This document shows, one piece after another, positions 58,151 to 64,000 of a stretch of 64,000 nt of DNA. The position numbers and the translations under genes were made by a program. Each line of letters begins with the position of its first letter. Position 1 is the first letter of the stretch. The notes beneath the pieces are model-generated. The model was given only the letters and a program-made list of their open reading frames with translations. It made no database searches and was not told where the DNA came from. Origin of the DNA: Narthecium ossifragum (lineage: Eukaryota > Streptophyta > Magnoliopsida > Dioscoreales > Nartheciaceae); the NCBI GenBank assembly GCA_963920575.1, contig OY986971.1, positions 20,078,492 to 20,142,491 on the forward strand, given 5' to 3'.

Positions 58151-58640
58151 AAGAGAAAACCCTAGATTCTGGAAATTCCCCTGTTCTCTTTCCCGTTGAT
58201 TTTGAGGTCAAAAAATTGGTACAAAATAAAAGTGAAGTCGTCTATACCTCTTTCTTGGTCATTTTCGATCGATGAACCGGAGGAAAACTGCGGAAAACTT
58301 CAAACTGATGAAATATTGCTTCCACGGTGGACAAGACGCTTCCTTTGTTTAGAAAAGAGAGGCGATGGAGTCGAAAATCTCGAAGTCTGCTTCAAACACC
58401 ACCCGGATTCTACTTTTGGTATGGCCTCCGCGCGGATTTCTCGCGTTGATTGGAATTTTGAATGTTACGCGAGCGGTTTCTATCACGCAAAAGCCGTCGT
58501 TTGATTGCTATAGGGTCGGGGGTATAAGAGTCTTTTGATCTCTAAAATGGTGTTAAAGAGTTAAATCTAATGGTTGTTTTATTAGTAGGATAAGTTCATA
58601 TTATGGTGCTCCTTACTAAAACCCTTTAATTCTTTTTTCG
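58151..58640. other. No gene recognised; possible element edge
   Basis: A 102-codon open frame on + (58196-58504) has no recognised domain. The sequence up to ACTAAAACCC (~58623) could be the outer end of the Mutator-like element, but no matching left TIR was found. Confidence 0.35.
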
Positions 58641-58769
58641 TTGGACATTCTAATGTTTGGATGGGCCAGGAATAAGTGGCAATTAACTTGTTGTAACTTG
58701 TAATCGCTTAGCCTTTAGCCTTATCTTTATTATTATTTTTTTAAAACTTCCAAAGTGTGTTTGGTGATT

Positions 58770-58985
58770 CACAATTTATATATAATTCGTCCCTTTAATA
58801 TAGCCTTGTTAGCTCCCGAGCAATGTATTTCTAATAAACTTCATAATATTTCATGTACAAGAGATTAGAATGAGAGTTTGATCGATTCCGGGGCAAAAGT
58901 AAGTTAAATGGGCAAATCTAGCATTCCAAAGATCGGTTTCCACTCTTCAAGATCGATCTCCCTAATATTTCACCACGGATTAACA
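58770..58985 (+). mobile_element. LTR fragment, family of the solo LTR at 59350-61180
   Basis: GTTAGCTCCCGAGCAATGTA, TTCTAATAAACTTCAT and TTTCATGTACAAGAG align in order with the start of the minus-strand LTRs (4088-5887 and 62069-63619) and with 59385-59455. It is truncated at both ends. A GATCGATCTCC word occurs at 58951. Confidence 0.65.
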
Positions 58986-59349
58986 ATCCTGGAATCATTA
59001 GCTGCAAAGCAAGAAGTGGTGAAAAAAATGTCGGATAGGAGGCAAGTCACGAGTAGGGAGCCGGGGAGGGGTTCATCGCCGTCATGATCCCCCGGTATTT
59101 CCGCCGAAAAGCTGGGGGCTTCGAGGGTTTCTGGTCATCCTGAAGGGGGTGGTGGTATTGGAAGCGGCAACAAAGCATTGTACGCGGCTAGGATTGGGTT
59201 GAGACCAAAGCCGTCGAGAGTGATTGAGGAGGAGATGGCACGGCTTGGGCCGTTATATGTTGATGAAGTGATTCTGGAGGATGAACTTATCGAGCGGTGC
59301 TGCCGGAAGTGAAGATTCTCCCTATTTCGTCGCTTCCTCGGCCGGAGAC

Positions 59350-61180
59350 TGATAACGCGTGAAAAGTGCACAAATCGCCCTTTTAACGAGATCTTGTTAG
59401 TCTCCGAGCAATACTATTTTGATAGTCTATGATGTATTTCAGGTATAAGAGCCTTCAATGAAGATTAGATCAGGTTTGGTGTTAAAACAAACAAATAAAG
59501 AATCTGCTAGGAGCAAAGGAGCAAAGATGGGCCATCTTTGACATCAAAACTATAACTTCTCAGGAAGAACCAGATGATTCTCCATATATGGTTGGAAAGC
59601 TCTTGAAGTCTAGTTTTTGAATAATTTTATGATTTGTGATTCCGAGTTTCTTAGAAGAAGTTACGACATTTTTAGTATCAATGGCGCAGTCTGAATGGCA
59701 AAAGAGTAAATACGTAGAACAGAAGGATGGATCATCCTCCCCTAAAGGATCGATCATTGCACTGTAGCAGAGACGACAGAGAGCCATATTTTACATGATC
59801 GATCATTCCCTTTTGAATGATCGATCATTCCCTTTCGAATGATCAATCATACTCCGGTGCAACCAGTTTTTTGGGTTCAAATGATCGCTTTTCACCCATA
59901 AATGATCGATCCTTTGATATCTGTTAAGTAAAATCAAAGGCCCAGATCTAATCTGAGTTAAGGGGATACCTAGGCTATATATAGACATTTTCTAGGGTTT
60001 CTGGGGCTCTTGTTCCTCTCTTGGAGGGGGCTCTCTAGACTCTCTCTTGGCTGCTTGGAGGCAAAGGAGAGGGATCACTCTTTCTTAATTTCTTTTTCCT
60101 CTTTTTAACTTTTCTTTTTAGAATCTTTTTGGAAGAAATCCATGACGGAAGAGCTTCACCAACCTTCATCCACGGATCAAACCCTAAAGATGAGTAGCTA
60201 AACTTTTTACCATGGGATTCTTATGATGTAACTAGGGTTTCTATTAGGGATTCCTAAGATTTAGGGCTTGTATACCTCTTTGAATGATTTGTATGGATTG
60301 ATCTTAATTTCTTTATGAACTTGGTTTGATTTTATTATTAGTGGATGAATGATTTGTTCTCTTATGCCCTAGATCTAGGTTTTGAGCATGTTAGAGCTTG
60401 AGCTTAGAGATTCTCATGAAAACATTCATGCTAAAACCATGGATGTGAGGATTTCATTTTCGAGATTAAGAGTCTCATGATGGTAGGACCATTACACGTA
60501 ATGCTAGAACCATTATGACCAACTCTTAATTCGTTATTCATCTTAATTCAAGATTAGGGATTTTGTAAGTGTTAGTACCACTACGCTAGTGCTAGAACCA
60601 CTAGGTTAACTACTAGTCCTTGATACATTCTATTTGGCGACCTCGAGGTGCTAGAACCATCTTGATCTTACACCTGAATCCATATTATACTATTTTCTCA
60701 CGATGAATTCATCTTGATCAGAGGATTCATTAGCAATGATCGTAACTAATCATTAGGTCACTGACTTTTAGATAATTGCTCTCGCCGACAAGGGATCCTA
60801 ACCAGAACTTGTTAAGTGATAGGGAGAACTAGCCATTCACCTATCAATCATTAGAAAAACCATTCAGTTTGGTTAGCTCATTCTAATCCTAGGAAGACAT
60901 GGTAGAATTCTAGTTATTGATTAAGAATTCCCTGATACCTTTTCTCGTATTTATCAATCCTTAGTAAAAGTTAGTTTAATTTCAATTCTAAATCTTTCTC
61001 AACTTATTGGTAGGAATACTTAGATTGAGTTTAGTAGCTTAATTATTTTCCTATGCATTCCCTGTGGATTCGACTCAGATTCACTGCTATCTACCCCCAA
61101 AGTAATTAGTTTGAAGTTCGATTATAAATTTATAATTTTGAGTAGACTTGTTAAGCCGCGACACTTTTCAACCGCTGTCA
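59350..61180 (+). mobile_element. Solo LTR (1831 bp), Athila/Tat-like, TSD GAGAC
   Basis: Starts TGATAACGCGTGAAAAGTGC and ends CCGCTGTCA, with GAGAC on both sides (59345-59349 and 61181-61185). Early sequence (GTTAGTCTCCGAGCAAT, TTTCAGGTATAAGAG) is shared with the minus-strand LTRs at 4088 and 62069. Near the end, CCCTGTGGATTCGACTCAG is typical of Athila/Tat-type LTRs. It contains at least five ATGATCGATCAT-type palindromes at 59700-59920. Confidence 0.93.
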
Positions 61181-62068
61181 GAGACCACCGTTGGGAGTAC
61201 TCAGGCACAAGCTCTCGCTCTCGTGGAGCACGACCGATAGCTTTAAGGTTATAGACATGGCTAAGGGGGTTTTGGTGTTCCAGTTCTCTAATGAAATGGA
61301 TTTCCATCATGTGGTCACTATGGGGTCGTGGTCCGTGAACGGGAGAATGCTTGCTCTCTTGCGATGGCGTGAGGACTTCTGCCCGGTGCCTGAGGATTTC
61401 ACAATGACCCTAGTGTGGCTTCGCATACCGGATCTACCCATGGAGCTCTTTGACAGGGAGGCTGTTATGAGGATAGTGTCCTTGATTGGGTTACCCCTAC
61501 GGGTAGACCTTGTGACGGAGGATACCGAGATGGGCCGATACGCTCGGGTGTGTGTGGAAATGGAAATCAGTCGTATGGTGAAGCTGGGAGTTCCGGTGAC
61601 TACTAGGTGTGGAACTAGGATTGCTAACTTTGTGTATGAGAAGGTCACAATCTGTGAGTTGTGTGCTCGCATTGGACATGAAGCTGGAGGATGGGTTGAA
61701 GGTGACGCCAGTAAAGGACATTGGCGAGTCAGCTGGGACCTCGCCAGAGGTGATGATGGAGGATCGCCCACCAGGGTTTGAAAGTAGAGAACCGGTTTGG
61801 CCCACTACTTGAAACGATCAAACCTATGTCTACTAGCCGACCTGAATCGAGCAAGACGACTACCTCTTAGGGCGATCTGGACCAGATTCATGTAGAGGGC
61901 TTTCAAAAGTTGGTTGCCGCCCTTGGCGCGGAAACATCTATGCTCTTCGCTATGGAAACAGAGGATACATGGGCTACTGACCTTGAGCACCCGATGGAGG
62001 AGGATCAATGCATGGTTCCAGTGGAGTCGACAATAGTGATAGCTACCCCTGGAAAGGCAAAGGAGACC
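61181..62068 (+). pseudogene. LINE ORF1: DUF4283 and zinc-knuckle region
   Basis: The frame 61191-61781 reads the DUF4283 fold of plant L1 ORF1 (KGVLVFQFSNEMDFHHVV, GSWSVNGRMLALLRW, VWLRIPDLPMELFDREAVMR, RYARVCVEMEISR). It ends in a decayed zinc knuckle, CELCARIGHEAGG, where the last Cys is lost by a frame disturbance. The rest to 62068 is readable only across stops and leads into the solo LTR. ORF1 proteins of this class bind RNA and accompany ORF2. Confidence 0.88.
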
Positions 62069-63619
62069 TGACGCGCCCACACCACTCGTCGTAAAAGTGA
62101 CTAGGGCGTCGAGACTACAAAATTTATCGAATCCTAACTAACTACTACGTAGTTAGTGGGAGTCTGGGTCGATCCACAAGAAAATGAGAATTGATTAATG
62201 TACTCGATAGATAACTCCCAACAAATAGCTAAAATAATTTGGGTTTTGGATTAATGATAATTAAAGTAATTAACTATGTAAAGGGAAATAAAACCAATAT
62301 GGAGAAGCCTTGGGACTTCCATTTCATTGTAGGTTCTAGTGTAGCCTCCTAAGGAATTAATGTGCATAATCTAATTGGGACGATCGAAATCTAGAAGTCG
62401 ACAAGCGGGTGGTTAGCCTCACTTATCGCTCAACGGAAGTTGGCTTAGAATCTTCCGCAGGCAAAAATCACATTCACAAAGTCGACGAATGGGTGATTAA
62501 CTTTTATTGTCGCTAACGAACCTTCGATTAAGATCGATTCGTCGCAAGAAAAAGGTATTGTATGGAATCGGGCATTGGATTGAGATGGTTCTAGCACCTC
62601 GAATCCAATGCAATAAAGGGATAGAATGGACTCTCTAATTAGAGGGATAGGGATGGTTCTAGCATCCCTAAACTCCAATCTAGGGCTATATATCCTCCCA
62701 ATGTAATTAGATGTGTTTCTAGTACATCCAACTCATTGGAGCATAACAACAAACACCCATCATGCACAAGCTTCTAACTCATACCAATAAAGGGCATTCA
62801 TCCATTCAACAATAAGATCTCATTACAAAAGATAGAGAAATCATGCTCAAAACCATACAATAGATCATCCCAATAGATTACACATCAAAAATCCCTAAGA
62901 AAACTACACAATATTCCTACAACTACATGAAAATCCCAAGAGAAAGGAAGCTAGCTACTCATCTTGGATGGATCCATGGAGGTTGGAGATGATCCTTCCT
63001 TCATGCCTCCCCTTAAGATGGGTTTCTATGCTTTCCTTCTAGGGTTAGAGCACCCTCTCCTCCTTCTCTCACCAGCCCAAGACCAGCCAAGAGGCCAGCT
63101 CCCTTGCTGCCAGCCACTTCCTCCTCTCACCAACCAGCCCAAGAGAGCCCCCTCTAGAGCCCAGCCACGTTCTCCCTCCAAGAGAGCCCTACAGCTATCA
63201 GCTGGCTGTCCCACGTCCAGCTGGCTGCCCAGCCTGTTGTCCCACGTCCAGCTGGTTTCTTTGGGTTAAAAACCCTTATAAAAATCAAACCCTCTTAGTT
63301 TACATCCCTTGGATTTAATCTGGGCCATTACTTACGCCACATCAGCGATGTTGGAGTCCATCCCTTCTTCTGGGTGGACTGATTCCCTCAATAGTTGCTT
63401 GCTGGGAAACTAAAAATGGATCAATCCGCCTAGATTAGGGGATTGATCCGCCGGACTGTTCAACTTGTTCTCTTGACGCCCTTTTTACACCAAATTCGAT
63501 CCAAGCCGTCTTATGAGTGTTTGTACCTGAAACTCCATGAAGTTTATTAGAAATGCATTGCTCTAGATCTAACAAAGCTAAGTTAAGAGGATGGATTGTA
63601 TATATTTCGTGACTCATCA
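62069..63619 (-). mobile_element. Solo LTR (1551 bp), same family as 4088-5887, TSD AGACC
   Basis: On + it begins TGACGCGCC and ends GACTCATCA; AGACC flanks both sides (62064-62068 and 63620-63624). It shares CTACGTAGTTAGTGGGAGTCTGGGTCGA-type sequence with the copy at 4088 (given here only in outline, positions 62143-62170). Its palindromes are reduced to GGATCAATCC/GGATTGATCC forms at 63417-63450. Confidence 0.93.
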
Positions 63620-63698
63620 AGACCGATGGTGATAGACATCACAAGCGACAGTGTATCAATTCACCAAGCGAGCAACTGGTCGATGAGATGGTGTTAAA

Positions 63699-64000
63699 AT
63701 GATAGTAATCTTATGGAACTGCCGTGGTGCCGGACCTGGGCGTGTGGTCTGCATCTTTCATCGGCTTCTATGTGAACATGCCCTCTCGGTCATTTTGTTG
63801 GCTGATGTCTTGATTGGTGAGGATGGGTTGGCTTGGCTCCGAGATAGGATTGGTGATGGATGGGAATGCTATCTCCGGCCCTCTGTTGGAAGGCGTGGAG
63901 GTATTATTGCTTTCCGGCGCCTTGATATCATCCGAGCCTCCTTCACTCATTGGTCGGCTCAGGCGATTCATGGGGTCCTAACCTCAACTCCTTTTGGCCA
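63699..64000 (+). CDS. LINE ORF2 start: endonuclease domain (partial)
   Basis: ATG at 63699 opens a frame to the window end (100 codons). The N-terminus IVILWNCRGAGPGRVV is the first motif of the L1 apurinic-type endonuclease, with its conserved Asn. The next motif, normally carrying a catalytic Glu, reads ILLADVLIGED, so that residue appears to be changed. RRGGIIAFRR matches the next block. Reverse transcriptase would lie beyond the window. Confidence 0.88.
   Translation, partial: MIVILWNCRGAGPGRVVCIFHRLLCEHALSVILLADVLIGEDGLAWLRDRIGDGWECYLRPSVGRRGGIIAFRRLDIIRASFTHWSAQAIHGVLTSTPFG

Larger units (their letters stand above)
59035..64000 (+). mobile_element. L1-type LINE, split by two solo LTRs, open at the window edge
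   Basis: ORF1 pieces lie at ~59050-59349, 61181-62068 and 63620-63698, and ORF2 starts at 63699. Removal of the solo LTRs at 59350-61180 and 62069-63619 (plus one copy of each 5-bp duplication) leaves the ORF1-to-ORF2 order of plant L1 elements. ORF1 has stops; the 3' end is beyond the window. Confidence 0.88.

Noticed and set aside
61307..61805. Reverse-strand frames opposite LINE ORF1
   Set aside because: Shadows of the forward ORF1 coding frame.

Overview
This is nuclear DNA of a flowering plant. The evidence is two intron-rich plant housekeeping genes, GT-AG splice sites, AT-rich introns, and dense layers of plant transposable elements (SIRE-type Copia, several solo LTRs, an L1-type LINE, Harbinger, CACTA, Mutator-like and SINE elements, and an endogenous caulimovirid). 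The species cannot be named from the window. A run of exactly 200 N (32410-32609) is an assembly gap.

Two real genes lie tail to tail. A queuine tRNA-ribosyltransferase catalytic subunit (QTRT1/TGT, + strand, 15 coding exons, 12732-39470, 403 aa) is stretched over 26.7 kb because introns 4 (12.9 kb) and 5 (6.4 kb) are packed with mobile DNA. A bifunctional riboflavin-biosynthesis enzyme (RIBA type, DHBP synthase plus GTP cyclohydrolase II, - strand, 7 coding exons, 40536-46291, 555 aa) converges on it. Their stop codons are about 1.07 kb apart, and a short inverted repeat lies between them. Both reading frames and all splice phases close without any correction. They work in separate pathways (tRNA wobble modification and flavin synthesis), and nothing here links them beyond position.

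Layout: 1-12.4 kb is nested LTR debris (a truncated SIRE Copia with a solo LTR inside it, then a 2.2-kb solo LTR and a relic upstream of TGT). 12.4-39.5 kb is TGT. Its intron 3 carries a SINE. Its intron 4 carries a foldback element with TG..CA ends and a perfect 5-bp target duplication; one arm of that element was invaded by a Harbinger-like element, which was in turn invaded by a broken endogenous pararetrovirus. Intron 5 carries a Mutator-like MITE, two neighbouring Harbinger MITEs, and a TIR-bounded element holding a fragment of an S-locus receptor kinase PAN domain. 39.5-46.6 kb is RIBA. 47.4-55.2 kb holds an 825-bp segment present twice; one copy was hit by a 140-bp hairpin MITE and the other by a complete non-autonomous LTR retrotransposon, so each copy is the other's empty site. 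A CACTA element lies between them. 55.2-58.6 kb is a Mutator transposase remnant flanked by a ~108-bp palindrome-bearing satellite. 58.7-64 kb is an L1-type LINE split by two solo LTRs with perfect target duplications.

The most unusual pattern is the recurrence of GATCGATC-centred palindrome arrays inside LTRs of at least three families that otherwise look unrelated.
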